Notes: generated by a model not told the origin, from the letters alone. A stretch of DNA of 64,000 bases from Mactra quadrangularis (GCA_025267735.1 CM046311.1:25337020-25401019); one strand, 5' to 3'. Positions 1 through 11,593 are shown, counted from the stretch's first letter. Numbers and translations are program-made.

Positions 1-2264
1 GGTCATTATTTTCCATATACATGTACTTTTTTGGAGAGGGTTTTAAAAATAAAGACAAAACTTGGAGCCTGTCTCTATTACCACACATGGTTAAAATGTA
101 ATGATTGACAAATTATATTTCCCATTTCAATAAGATTTAGTTTTCAATGAAGAGCTTTTTATTCTTCTTTGGGCAAAGACATAGATCAAATTCCCTGTCT
201 TTGGGTCAGAAACTTATGACTCCCCAAATGATGTATGTAAGCTTTTATGTTTCTATACCTCTGTCAATTCTGACAAATATTCTGTTCACTAAACAAACCG
301 GTACTAACAGTCTATGAACAGGTCATTAAAACAAAAGATTATAACAAAATTCTGGTAAAAATATAAAATATAATTACACGTATATTCAATATAAAAATTA
401 CAAAACTAATGAAAACTACGGAATGAACTTTGGTGTAAAAAAATGCAAAACAATTTTATGATAAAAAAATGTGATGAAGAGTTTAAAGCATTAATCAAAT
501 AAAAACATTATTAAAACGCATGGTAAAAAGTTGATTTGGTTTTTATATACTGGGCAGTTTCTGGAACCACTGTGTCTGTCATGTGCCTGCATTAGATTCG
601 TGTCCATTGTACACAAATGTCATGTTTCTCACATGAAAGGTGATGATTGGTAACAAAATTTGAAGCAAGAATCAATGGAAGGTATAAGTGGTTTAACATT
701 TTTGTCAAGTGAGTTTAACCGCATGACTACAGAGTGGTAGACTACAAGGATCAGTTTAAAACATTCATTTAAAGATACTAGTTCAGATTTGGTTCTCCTT
801 TCTGTAATTTCAGAATATCTTTCAGTGTCTGTAATTGTGTCAAAACATTAATTTAAAGATACTAGTTCAGATTTGGTTCATTCTTTTCTGTAATTTCAGA
901 ATACCTTTCAGTGTCTGTAATTGTGTCAAAACATTAATTCTTAATATTATAAGACAAACTGACCTAAAGGTTGCAAGAAATATACAATAAAAGATATAAA
1001 AATGCACTAAATTTGTCTATATTGTGACATACTGGGTAGAATTTTACAACACGAAACACTATCATTTGTAGTTGTATGTCAACTTGCACTAAAATTGTCA
1101 TGATCAGAACACTACTTTCCTGTTTCCAAAAATATTTCCATACAATTTTAATAGTTTAAGAAAAAGTTGATATTAACATTGAAATCTGTAAAGAATTGAA
1201 TCTTGTAAGAATTAACTGTTTTACAGTAATATATTTGTATAAAATATTCAAGATTAAAAATATGCCTGTTCATCATTATGGACCTTTTAACTTTTTATAG
1301 ATTGGAAAATTAAGAAAGATTCATACAAACTTGATGAAATTAATGGGAATGCGGTAATAAGTTAAATATCAGAAAAAAAGGGGTATCAAATTACCATGCC
1401 AACATGTACACCAGTAGACAAGTAAGGTATTATATTGTTATACATGTATTCTATTCCACTGACAGTGGCGCATACATTAACTTCCCTGATTTAAATATAT
1501 TACTATTGATCATGAGAACAGAAATACAAAATGGAAGCATGTGGGTTTAATCTCTTATTTTCATAAGAATTATTCATTATTCATTGTGTGTTACATTGCT
1601 TTATAAATTATCCTTCAAAATGAATGCTTGATAATTGAAAAGATTCTCCTTCTTTAACATGTAATAGTTTTATACTTGATCCTGGGGTCAAGTTATATTG
1701 CTATCAAGTCCAGGAACTCACACTGCAAACATGGTAAAATCTTTGAGATGCATTCTTGTTACAGCATGTAAGCTTTGATATTAACAGTAAATGTACAACA
1801 TCAATTATCATTTCTTTAAACTTACAGAAAGTGACAAATATCCCTGGACAAGTAGAACATTCTGTCCATAAATCAAGTATTTCACACCTCTGTGTAAAAT
1901 ATATGACATTTAAAGTTTTGTCAAACAAAAATGAAACAAACATTACTGAACACATTATGTACAATAAGAGAATAAAGAATGATAAAACAAAGTTTCAAAA
2001 ATATTCAATACAAATACCAGTATAATATAACAAACCAAAAAAGTAATACAAAAATGTATATGGTGCCACAAAATCACTCGTCTCATACAGATATCTGGCA
2101 TGGCTACATTAGTAAATTCCCAAGGAAAAAAGTATTGGAAAAAAACTTTTCTTAATTGAACCATTTCCTTTAGTACATAGTAGGGAGGTCCTAGTTCATC
2201 ACCTTAAGGAAATACATGTTTATAATGATAACTTGGGAATTTTAAACTGACTTTTTATTTAAAC
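1..2264. other. AT-rich 3' flank, no gene seen
   Basis: No ORF with convincing composition and no known element recognised. The one structured part is a two-copy tandem duplication of about 85 bp at 757-934. Part of this stretch could be a distal 3' UTR of the receptor, but no polyadenylation signal decides it. Confidence 0.4.
757..934. repeat. Two-copy tandem duplication, ~85-bp unit
   Basis: The segment from 'aaacattcatttaaagata' to 'gtctgtaattgtgtc' occurs twice in a row with few differences. Non-coding. Confidence 0.85.
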
Positions 2265-3095
2265 AAGAGGTCCCTGAGGACCCTGGGCTGCTCACCTGAG
2301 AACTAGATGCTTAGGGCATCTGACAAAATATTGTTTAACAGTTTTGATAAAAACAGTGATCCCTAGGGCCAGGCCAATTTTGAACCTAGGAGCATAATTT
2401 GAGCAATCTTTGTAGAAGACCTCAGAACAATACCACATATCAAATATGAAAGCCCTAAGCCTTGTCATTGTTGAGAAGAAGATTTTAAACATTTCCTAAA
2501 ATATCTCTATGTAAATCTTGTGACCCCTGGGGCAAGTCTAATTTTGACCCAAGAGGCATAATTTGAACAATCTTTGTAAAGCACATTCCAGTGATGCTAC
2601 AAGCCAAGTATCAAAGCTCTAAGCCTTGAAGTTTTCAGGAGAAGATTTTTTAACATTTCCTTATATAATTCATGTTAATCTTGTGACCCCTGGGGCGGGG
2701 CTAATTTTGACCCCAGGGACATATGTTCAACAACCTTCTTGAAGCACCTTCTAGTGATGCTACATGCCAAACATCGAGTAGGCTTTGAAGTTTTTGATAA
2801 GAAGATTTTTTAAACATTTCCTTTTATAACTATATGTAAATCTTGTGAACCCTGGGGCAGGGCTAATTTGACCCAGGGGCACAATTTGAACAAACTTTGT
2901 AAATCACCTTCTAGTGATGCTACATGCCAAATTTAGTAACTGTAGTCCTTATGGTTTTTGACAAGTAAAATTTCTTAAGATATTGTTGACGGCGGACCCA
3001 TGCACACACGCACCCCCACACGCACTAACGCATGTTGGTCAGACCCCCACAATAGCTCGCCTTGAACAATTTGTGCTCAGGTGAGCTAAAAAGTA
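2265..3095 (+). mobile_element. Bivalve-type subunit repeat element
   Basis: Begins with 'ctgctcacctgag' and ends with 'ctcaggtgagctaaaaa', so the ends form an inverted repeat CTCACCTGAG/CTCAGGTGAG. The inside has four diverged units of about 160 bp, each with 'cttgtgacccctggggc' and 'tttgaacaa'. No protein is encoded. This resembles repeats common in bivalve genomes; class not determined. Confidence 0.65.
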
Positions 3096-4839
3096 TGTAA
3101 ATGATTCATTAATCAATAAGAAATATACTTTTTGTGAGATTATTTTGTTGAAAAACATAAAAATCACAATGTTATGGGGCTAGGTATAAATACAGACTTC
3201 CGTTAAAAACAAGACCAAAAGTCAACACAGCAAAATAAAACATGAATTTTCTTCATTTATGGGAAAAAAGCTTATTTTTTTAACATTTATGTGCACTATT
3301 TAGATCCTCCAAACTTCGTTATTACTACAACAATTTAAACAAAACCATCAAAATTCCGCTATAAAAACATAGACATGTTTACGTCTACTGTAATATCACT
3401 ATTGGTGAGAGTTTCGGCTCTGTCTTCAAAAAGCTCTGCCTTTCATTTAAATTTTGAACTAAAAATGAGATTTCAAGCTTATTTTAGTGAATTATTACAT
3501 AAATTAGATTAATGATAACTGTTTAAGCTATTCAGGGAGGGGTGACAACTTCGGGTAAGTAACGAACCAAGGACCTTGCAGTATATAGTCACATCTTCCA
3601 AAATTTTGTAATATAACTTTATTTACAACAGAAATATTTAATGCTGTAAGATTATACCTGTTACACAGGTAAATAAACACTTCATTGACTTTCATTTCTA
3701 ACTAACAGTTGGTTATTTTTTACAAATCTTCCCTGAGAGAGAAAGGAATTCTCTCATCATACATAATCACAATCAATGGATCTATTATTCTATCCGTCTG
3801 TTTGTCCCTCCAAACAATGAATCAAGCAAGCCACTATTTAAGTGTTAAAAAGTAAGTTAATTTCATCATATATATATTAACACAATATAAAAATTGTAAT
3901 CGTGTAACAAAATAAGGCACCGAGATAATAAAGTAAAACAATCACAAAATTGGCATATGTACAATAATGTAAAAATAATATATATACCTAAAATATACAT
4001 ATAATGAGCAAATTATAATGCAATATAAGATTGAAATCTAAAAATTAACATAAAAATATAATACAAAACTATAAAAGTTTATGAAAATTGGTCACTCAAA
4101 TAACATCATTGGTAAAATATTATATATTTAACATATTTAATACAAAAAAATAATATCTCCTAGTCCTACATAATCATCTGCCAATTATTAATCTCAATTT
4201 TATTTAAAAAATATGATCATTTCTAATAAAATAAAAACAAAATCTTAACATGGTACCATCCCTATGGGCTCCAACAAGTTAGAACCCCCTTTAAGAAACT
4301 GCCATTTGAAAATCCCCTAAAATACTGAAAAATATAGTGATCTCAATCAAAAGCTTGTCAATGCTTAAAGTCTATTAAAATCTTGCCTGACTTCTAATTA
4401 CAAGTATATATTTTATCACAGAATATTAGACTACATAGATAAATTTATGATAATATTGATATGCATGAACAAATATAAAACATAAAATGCCATCCTAGGG
4501 AGGAGTTCAAACAAAGCTGGGAAACAAGTTAATTTAGTTACATTACATAATATCAGCATTGCTACATACTTCTAGCAGTCAATTGCCATTAAATGTTACA
4601 ACTAATAGGTAGGATAGCTTTTTAGTGTACACATAGATTAATTTATAGAACTGCTTTAAAGTTAGATATGTTGTATAAATGGACAACATTAAAGTACTAC
4701 TGAAAAGAGTGAACTATCAACACTAAAATTATTCAAGTTTTAAACATTTCTTTGAGCATTTTTAACTTTTTAAGAAATTTGTGAATGTGGTTGATTTTAA
4801 CAATAAATAGTGAGGATAAGCTATAAGGTTATTATATTA
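3096..4839. other. AT-rich intergenic stretch
   Basis: Very AT-rich with many short homopolymers, no ORF of note, and no repeat recognised. Confidence 0.4.
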
Positions 4840-5340
4840 CCAAACGGTGATGTTTCATTAACATTGTCATTCTATGACCATTCTTCCTCCTACCAATGAT
4901 ACTAAATCATACAGGAAAGTTGTCAGTCACTGACAGAAGTATGTGCCAAGTAATTTTTTTTATTGGGGTTTACGCTGTGCCAACATAATTTAGGTCATTT
5001 AACGACGTCCAGCACACCTAACCTAGCTTTCCTGGACCCTTGTCTATAACCAGTACTCAACTACCCTTCCACAAGGTCCGAAACTTCTCCATATCATCTA
5101 ATCAATGGAGGATTATTATTATTGTCAAATTTTCATGGAAGGGTATAACCTCCCCGGATGCGATTCGAACCCGTACCATTCCAAATCCCGACGCCCTACC
5201 AACTGCGCTATTGACCCCGGTTGCCTAGTAACTAGTTAACAGCTAAATCCAGAGGTATAGCCTTTCGAGGAATGGTGAGTAGGTTAACTGACAGCCATGA
5301 TATGATCTATAGAATGTGTTGCTATCGCAAAATCCCAATA
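4840..5340 (+). mobile_element. SINE (family B) split by a later SINE
   Basis: The left part (4840-4956, 'cattcttcctcctaccaatg' to 'gtgccaagtaa') and right part (5228-5340, 'gttaacagctaaatccagag' to 'gtgttgctatcgc') together match the family-B element seen whole at 30515-30780. The middle is the family-A SINE at 4957-5227. Confidence 0.65.
4957..5227 (-). mobile_element. tRNA-derived SINE (family A)
   Basis: The minus strand reads a tRNA-like head: 'gtcaatagcgcagttggtag' (A box) and 'gggttcgaatcgcat' (B box), then the body shared by other copies and an A-rich tail 'ccaataaaaaaaa'. That tail gives an AATAAA about 460 nt downstream of the receptor stop codon, so it could serve as polyadenylation signal (inference). 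Confidence 0.8.
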
Positions 5341-5423
5341 AAAAATAACATAGACTTGTGCTCTATTACATTTTGTATTTACAGTTGTTGTTGAGTAACA
5401 TAATTTGAAGATATATCATCTCC

Positions 5424-8309
5424 TTAGTCTGTTACTTCAAAACTTTCAGAAATATTTGTAGAACCATTTTCAGGAATTTCTGTTTCTATGGCAGCAGGAA
5501 TTGGTACTGTTCTTATTATAGGCAAATTACTGTTCCCATTTGAAGTGATATCATCAGCATTGGAATGAAAAATTGAAGAATTACTGTCAGATGTAAAATC
5601 AAACTCTTGAGATCCAGATATAGAATCACTCACATGAGAGAATGGCCTGGAATTAGATTCTGACTGGCTTGATGTCAAATTATTATGATCATATGGCAAT
5701 GGAGAAGTTATGTATGGGTTTGACGAATCGTCACTAGAAGAGGGGCCAGCCTCAGATGAGACACTAGGTGGTTTTACATTTATCTGAGCATTTTGTTGAT
5801 TACAATCATATTGTAAGGGTGACTGAATGTAAGGATTTGATGTTTCTATGATAGGGTTTATTGGTAAATTTTGGGAGTGTATATTTTCTTCATAACTAAC
5901 AGGTGATTGAACATACTGGTTTGTATTGTTAGACACATGAAGATGGTTGGGCTTACTCAAATCTGAAGACATGACATAAGGATCATTAGACCTTCTTACC
6001 TCAGTGGGAGAGATGCCAGAGACTTGTGACATCTTCATTTCTGAAGGTGAGACATGTGGATTATCAGCCTTTCGCAGGTCAGGAGACGTGACATAAGGGT
6101 TATCTGTCCTTTCCAGGACAGGAGATGTGACATAAGGGTTATCTGCTCTTCCCTGGTCAGGAGATGTGACATAAGGGTTATCTGCCCTTCCCAGGTCAGG
6201 AGATGTGACATAAGGGTTATCTGCCCTTCCCAGGTCAGGAGACGTGACATAAGGGTTATCTGCCCTTCCCAGGTCAGGAGATGTGACATAAGGGTTATCT
6301 GTCCTTCCAAGGTCAGGAGATGTGACATAAGGGTTATCTGCCCTTCCCAGGTCAGGAGATGTGACACAAGGGTTATCTGTACTGCCAAGATCAGGAGATG
6401 TGACATAAGGGTTATCTGTCCTTCCAAGGTCAGGATATGTGACATAAGGATTATCTGCTCTTCCCAAGTCAGGAGATGTAACACAAGGGTCATCTGCTCT
6501 TCCCAGGTCAGGAGACATGACACAAGGGTTATCTGTCCTTCCAAGGTCAGGAGATGTGACATAAGGGTTATCTGCTCTTCCCAGGTCAGATGTGACACAA
6601 GGGTTATCTGTCCTTCCAAGGTCAGGAGACGTGACGTAAGGGTTATCTGTCCTTTTCAGGTCAGGAGACGTGACATAAGGGTTATCTGCCCTTCCCAGGT
6701 CAGGAGATGTGACATAAGGGTTATCTGTCCTTCCAAGGTCAGGAGATGTGACATAAGGGTCGTATGCTCTTCCCAGGTCAGGAGACATGACACAAGGGTT
6801 ATCTGTCCTTCCAAGGTCTGGAGATGTGACATAAGGGTTATCTGTCCTTCCAAGGTCAGGAGACGTGACACAAGGGTTATCTGTCCTTCCAAGGTCAGGA
6901 GACGTGACGTAAGGGTTATCTGTCCTTCCAAGGTCAGGAGACGTGACACAAGGGTTATCTGTCCTTCCAAGGTCAGGAGACGTGACACAAGGGTTATCAG
7001 TCCTTTCAAGGTCAGGAGATGTGACATAAGGGTTATCTGTCCTTCCCAGGTCAGGAGATGTGACATAAGGGTTATCTGTCCTTCCAAGGTCAGGAGACGT
7101 GACACAAGGGTTATCTGTCCTTCCAAGGTCAGGAGACGTGACATAAGGGTTATCTGTCCTTCCAAGGTCAGGAGACATGACACAAGGGTTATCTGTCCTT
7201 CCAAGGTCAGGAGGCGTGACTTGAAGGTTTTCAGGCTTGGTCAGTTCTGGAAGTGATACATATGGGTCATCACACCTTCTCAGATCAGAAGGTTCTCTTG
7301 AATGGTCATCAAGTGAAGGTAGGGGAAAGTTTGGTAAATCAGAACTTTCAGAAAACTCATAAGACTCTTTAGATTGGTCATCTTCATCATACTGAATAGG
7401 AGAGACAACATATGGATCAGATGTGGTAATCATAGCATTACTTTGAGCATGCTGTGAGTTATTACTGGGAGACAGTGATTGGTCATCATTTAATTGATTT
7501 GTTGCTTCTATAGAACTATTTGATCCTGCAGTATTAGAATTACTAACATTAGATTGATCTGTAAGTTCAATATCTGTACTGACAACATGATCAGACTTTG
7601 TACTATCATTCTCACTTAGTACAAATGACTTCATATAATCATCAGACATTGTATTTGATTGTGTACTCTCATTACTACACACCAAACTTAACTTAGGTTT
7701 AGTATTTGAACTTTGATCAGAATTAACATCAATGTTAGTAGGTGACCTGATGTAAGGATCTGATGAAGATGATGAGGATAGTGGCTCATCATTACATGTC
7801 GCTAATTTAATGTCATCAGACATATTATCAAAGGAAAAATTAGAATCAAGTAGAGGTTTTGGAATGATAGTTAAATGTAATGTTTCAGGAGTACCATCAC
7901 TAATGTTTACACTTGTGTCTGATGTAATACAACTTTCAGTTATATCTTGACTTGTTGTATTACTATCATCATCACTGATACCAGTAGTTAGAATAGCTTT
8001 TCTATAATCTTCAGAAGTTTCACTGTGATCCACATTAGTTTGCAACTCCTTTACATCCTTGAACTTGAAAAATTCTTCAGGTGATGTTCGCCCTGTAAAG
8101 TCCTGAACGCAGTAGACATTATCTTTTCTTAACCCCGGTAGGAAAATATTTTTATCCTTGATATTATAATTATCATCAGTATGTTCTAGATATTGAGGAC
8201 TTGTAGCTTTACAATAACCATTAGGTAATTGTGTAAAAGCCATATTTTTATTTTCATCCGCTTTTGGTGTTTCTGGAACGCCACTATCATTTGAAATCTG
8301 TCGAACAAT
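5424..8309 (-). CDS. Coding exon 17: cytoplasmic tail with ~30 tandem DNP(Y/C)VTSPDLGR units
   Basis: The last exon, 961 codons to TAA. The acceptor is TATACTTGCAG|ATTGTTCG. It starts in a Ser/Thr/Asn/Asp-rich, probably disordered region with a Y-C-V-Q motif (residue 902; STAT-binding type Y-x-x-Q), several single copies of D/N-P-Y-V/I-x-S-P, then about 30 tandem 13-residue units, then more single copies (NQYVQSP, NPYIQSP, NPYITSP), each followed by a second tyrosine (SYEEN, QYDCN, PYDHN). The single copies on both sides suggest the array grew from an existing tyrosine motif. In class I receptors such tyrosines dock SH2 proteins; the partner here is unknown. The tail is far longer than the roughly 280 residues of vertebrate gp130. 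Confidence 0.9.
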   Translation of the reverse strand: MVRQISNDSGVPETPKADENKNMAFTQLPNGYCKATSPQYLEHTDDNYNIKDKNIFLPGLRKDNVYCVQDFTGRTSPEEFFKFKDVKELQTNVDHSETSEDYRKAILTTGISDDDSNTTSQDITESCITSDTSVNISDGTPETLHLTIIPKPLLDSNFSFDNMSDDIKLATCNDEPLSSSSSSDPYIRSPTNIDVNSDQSSNTKPKLSLVCSNESTQSNTMSDDYMKSFVLSENDSTKSDHVVSTDIELTDQSNVSNSNTAGSNSSIEATNQLNDDQSLSPSNNSQHAQSNAMITTSDPYVVSPIQYDEDDQSKESYEFSESSDLPNFPLPSLDDHSREPSDLRRCDDPYVSLPELTKPENLQVTPPDLGRTDNPCVMSPDLGRTDNPYVTSPDLGRTDNPCVTSPDLGRTDNPYVTSPDLGRTDNPYVTSPDLERTDNPCVTSPDLGRTDNPCVTSPDLGRTDNPYVTSPDLGRTDNPCVTSPDLGRTDNPYVTSPDLGRTDNPCVMSPDLGRAYDPYVTSPDLGRTDNPYVTSPDLGRADNPYVTSPDLKRTDNPYVTSPDLGRTDNPCVTSDLGRADNPYVTSPDLGRTDNPCVMSPDLGRADDPCVTSPDLGRADNPYVTYPDLGRTDNPYVTSPDLGSTDNPCVTSPDLGRADNPYVTSPDLGRTDNPYVTSPDLGRADNPYVTSPDLGRADNPYVTSPDLGRADNPYVTSPDQGRADNPYVTSPVLERTDNPYVTSPDLRKADNPHVSPSEMKMSQVSGISPTEVRRSNDPYVMSSDLSKPNHLHVSNNTNQYVQSPVSYEENIHSQNLPINPIIETSNPYIQSPLQYDCNQQNAQINVKPPSVSSEAGPSSSDDSSNPYITSPLPYDHNNLTSSQSESNSRPFSHVSDSISGSQEFDFTSDSNSSIFHSNADDITSNGNSNLPIIRTVPIPAAIETEIPENGSTNISESFEVTD
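6057..7215 (-). repeat. 39-bp coding minisatellite, about 30 units
   Basis: A tandem array in frame with the receptor: 39 bp equals 13 codons, so length change keeps the frame. Units have T/A-D-N-P-(Y or C)-V-T-S-P-D-L-G-R. One unit (near 6585) is a codon short (T-S-D-L). About 19 units have Tyr, 10 Cys and one terminal unit His. The opposite strand is also free of stops for 400 codons because of the periodicity. Confidence 0.95.
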
Positions 8310-9137
8310 CTGCAAGTATAAGTAAGTAACATTTAGTAATGGGCAAATAATTTTTAATAAAGTTATTAGAAACATAATATAAATACTGTACACTAAAACA
8401 CAATTCTTTTTTATCTAAATCCCAACATTTCCAGCTAAAAGCCCCCAGAAGAAGAGGGTTTATCCCCCTGAAAAGTTGGAATTAAGAATTATAAAAAATG
8501 TGTTTTAGTGAACAGTATCTACTATTTTTAGCTCAATAACCCTACCCATGAGCTTGTTTTGAAACAGAGGGATAATTTTCATTGTCAGTTCACAATTTCT
8601 ATAAATATTTCTGGTCCAGGACAATTGGTCACAACAGAGGCTAAAATGTATATCGGCAGAGTCAAACACCACTATTGAACATGTTTTTTTTCTTCATTCT
8701 TGATTTCTGAAACTAGCTGGTCACATATTTTGCATTCATGATCTAAAATGACTGCATCACAATCGTCATTTTTTTAAGAAAGTTATACGGGTAAATCTTT
8801 TTTTATACTATCTCAGGGATGCTTACAGGCAAAGAGCTACTGGTAATTAATATTCTCTGGCAACAATCCTTTACAAAGTTCTTACAAGTTATGCCCCTGT
8901 GGTCAAACATTTAAATACATGTAGATTCACAAAAAGAAACACCAAATCATCTTCTCTATAGTCAGTAGAGCTAGCATTTTTATTTAGAAGTGTCGTAACA
9001 AAATTGTTTAATTGTACCCTTTGTTACAATTAGTGTCAACCTAAGAGGCTTTTTCAAGAATGAATGCAGACATTGATTAGTTCACACCTATGACAAATGA
9101 AATGTTATCATAATTGCTCCATCACTGGTTCATGTTG
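8310..9137. other. Intron 16, part before the array
   Basis: AT-rich, no repeat family or ORF recognised. Confidence 0.4.
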
Positions 9138-10410
9138 CTTATAAGTAAAAGATAGAGTACAATAAGTTCAAGTTAAACAAGGGTAGATAACTTATAAGTA
9201 AAGGTTGAGTATAATAAGTTCAAGTTAAACAAGGGTAGATAACTTATAAGTAAAAGATAGAGTATAATAAGTTCAAGTTAAACAAGGGTAGATAACTTAT
9301 AAGTAAAAGATAGAGTATAATAAGTTCAAGTTAAACAAGGGTAGATAACTTATAAGTAAAAGATAGAGTATAATAAGTTCAAGTTAAACAAGGGTAGATA
9401 ACTTATAAGTAAAAGATAGAGTATAATAAGTTCAAGTTAAACAAGGGTAGATAACTTATAAGTAAAAGATAGAGTATAATAAATTCAAGTTAAACAAGGG
9501 TAGATAACTTATAAGTAAAAGATAGAGTATAATAAGTTCAAGTTAAACAAGGGTAGATAACTTATAAGTAAAAGATAGAGTATAATAAGTTCAAGTTAAA
9601 CAAGGGTAGATAACTTATAAGTAAAAGATAGAGTATAATAAATTCAAGTTAAACAAGGGTAGATAACTTATAAGTAAAAGATAGAGTATAATAAATTCAA
9701 GTTAAACAAGGGTAGATAACTTATAAGTAAAAGATAGAGTATAATAAGTTCAAGTTAAACAAGGGTAGATAACTTATAAGTAAAAGATAGAGTATAATAA
9801 GTTCAAGTTAAACAAGGGTAGATAACTTATAAGTAAAAGATAGACTATAATAAGTTCAAGTTAAACAAGGGTAGATAACTTATAAGTAAAAGATAGAGTA
9901 TAATAAGTTCAAGTTAAACAAGGGTAGATAACTTATAAGTAAAAGATAGAGTATAATAAGTTCAAGTTAAACAAGGGTAGATAACTTATAAGTAAAAGAT
10001 AGAGTATAATAAATTCAAGTTAAACAAGGGTAGATAACTTATAAGTAAAAGATAGAGTATAATAAGTTCAAGTTAAACAAGGGTAGATAACTTATAAGTA
10101 AAAGATAGAGTATAATAAGTTCAAGTTAAACAAGGGTAGATAACTTATAAGTAAAAGATAGAGTATAATAAATTCAAGTTAAACAAGGGTAGATAACTTA
10201 TAAGTAAAAGATAGAGTATAATAAATTCAAGTTAAACAAGGGTAGATAACTTATAAGTAAAAGATAGAGTATAATAAGTTCAAGTTAAACAAGGGTAGAT
10301 AACTTATAAGTAAAAGATAGAGTATAATAAGTTCAAGTTAAACAAGGGTAGATAACTTATAAGTAAAGGTTGAGTATAATAAGTTCAAGTTAAACAAGGG
10401 TAGATAACTT
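9138..10410. repeat. 53-bp minisatellite, ~24 copies, in the last intron
   Basis: An almost uniform array. Each unit has the palindrome ACTTATAAGT and two GATA cores (TAGATAAC, AAGATAGA). Variants alternate between 'aagttcaag' and 'aaattcaag'. A distinct variant with 'taaaggttgag' occurs in the second and the last unit only. It occupies over half of the intron between coding exons 16 and 17. Confidence 0.97.
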
Positions 10411-10614
10411 ACAATATTCCATAAGAAAGTTCATCAGTTGTTTGCTTCTAGTGGCTGGTGTGATGGTAAAATATATCTAGCGTTAAATTGCTACCTGGAT
10501 AACATTAATTTATATTTGTACCTACTTGATGTGTATTTTGAAAAACTTTACCTACACAGAAAAGTTAAGAAATAAAAGTCCAGAATACATGTCATGTGGA
10601 AATTGATTACTTAC

Positions 10615-10653
10615 AGTGCTTTCAGTAGATGCTCTTTTTCTTTGGCAAGAATC
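10615..10653 (-). CDS. Coding exon 16: 39-nt in-frame cytoplasmic exon
   Basis: A phase 0-0 exon of 39 nt reading DSCQRKRASTEST. The acceptor is ATAGTTGCAG|GATTC and the donor AGCACT|GTAAGTAA. Because it is a multiple of three and phase 0-0, it could be skipped without breaking the frame, so it is a possible cassette exon. The basic stretch QRKRAS could be a kinase or sorting site; this is speculation. Confidence 0.75.
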
Positions 10654-11185
10654 CTGCAACTATATAATATAATATACTTAAATCATCATAATTCAATCTA
10701 ATGGAAATTTCAAATTCTTTTAAAATAAAAGAAACTGGACATTTTACTAAGTCATCAAAGTTATACACAATGAAGGTGAATTTTATTATACAAGAGAGCT
10801 AAGGTGACTCTGTACTAATAGAGCTGGATAAAAGTAAACTTAATGAGTTGCGTTTTTTTTCATTAACTGTTGACTCAAAAAAATTAAAAGCATAAATAGA
10901 AAAGAAATTATTTCACTCTAAAATCTATACAATAGTAGGTGATGAGAAATTCAGATTGTTCATCAAAGGGACATAACTCTGCAAACAATCAATGTTCCAG
11001 GACCAATGTGGGATATGTACATGTCTGATTGATACCCAGTCAATGAGTAAAGTTTGATCAAATCCCTACAATAGGTGCAGAGAATTTGAGCAGACAACTA
11101 AAAGCTACAGACTGACTGACCAACCAATTTAACAACAAGCTTACTTCTATATACCACCAAACAGAGTTTTTAAGGGTATTATTAT

Positions 11186-11593
11186 TAAGGCTGTCAAGAT
11201 ATACAAGTATACGGGTATATTGCAATACGCAGCTGCAACAATACATACCGTGGTACAATTTTAACATACCAGTATTTGGCGATATTTTTTATTTCATTGG
11301 AAAATTCTTCCCTTCATGAAATAAAAGTAACAAAACATCTGTTTTTGTATTGTTCATTTCATCAAACTTTAAGATACAAGAATTTAACCGATTCGGGCGG
11401 CTCACAGTCCTAAATGACAGTAAATACAGTAAAACGCAATGGTAGATTCTATCAGTAGCTGCATGTAAGATTTGCAGTTTTTCTGTTAAATACAGCGGAG
11501 GCACAACAAATCTAAACGCCCACAATATATAATGGTACATAACACGTATAGCAATATATTGCGATACACTTCTGGTGTATCGCGACAACCCTA
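11186..11593. mobile_element. hAT-type MITE with 8-bp target duplication
   Basis: Imperfect terminal inverted repeats of about 40 bp (TAAGGCTGTCAAGATATAC at the left, TAGGGTTGTCGCGATACAC read inward from the right), flanked by a perfect 8-bp direct repeat ATTATTAT (11178-11185 and 11594-11601). An 8-bp duplication is the hAT signature. Non-coding. Confidence 0.75.

Noticed and set aside
6035..7204. Two further minus-strand ORFs overlapping the tail exon
   Set aside because: Out-of-frame shadows of the same 39-bp repeat.
6054..7256. 400-codon plus-strand ORF opposite the tail repeat
   Set aside because: It exists only because the 39-bp unit has no stop in that frame; composition follows the array and there is no start context.
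9138..10410. CRISPR-like regular repeats
   Set aside because: Units are directly adjacent with no unique spacers, in an animal intron; an ordinary minisatellite.
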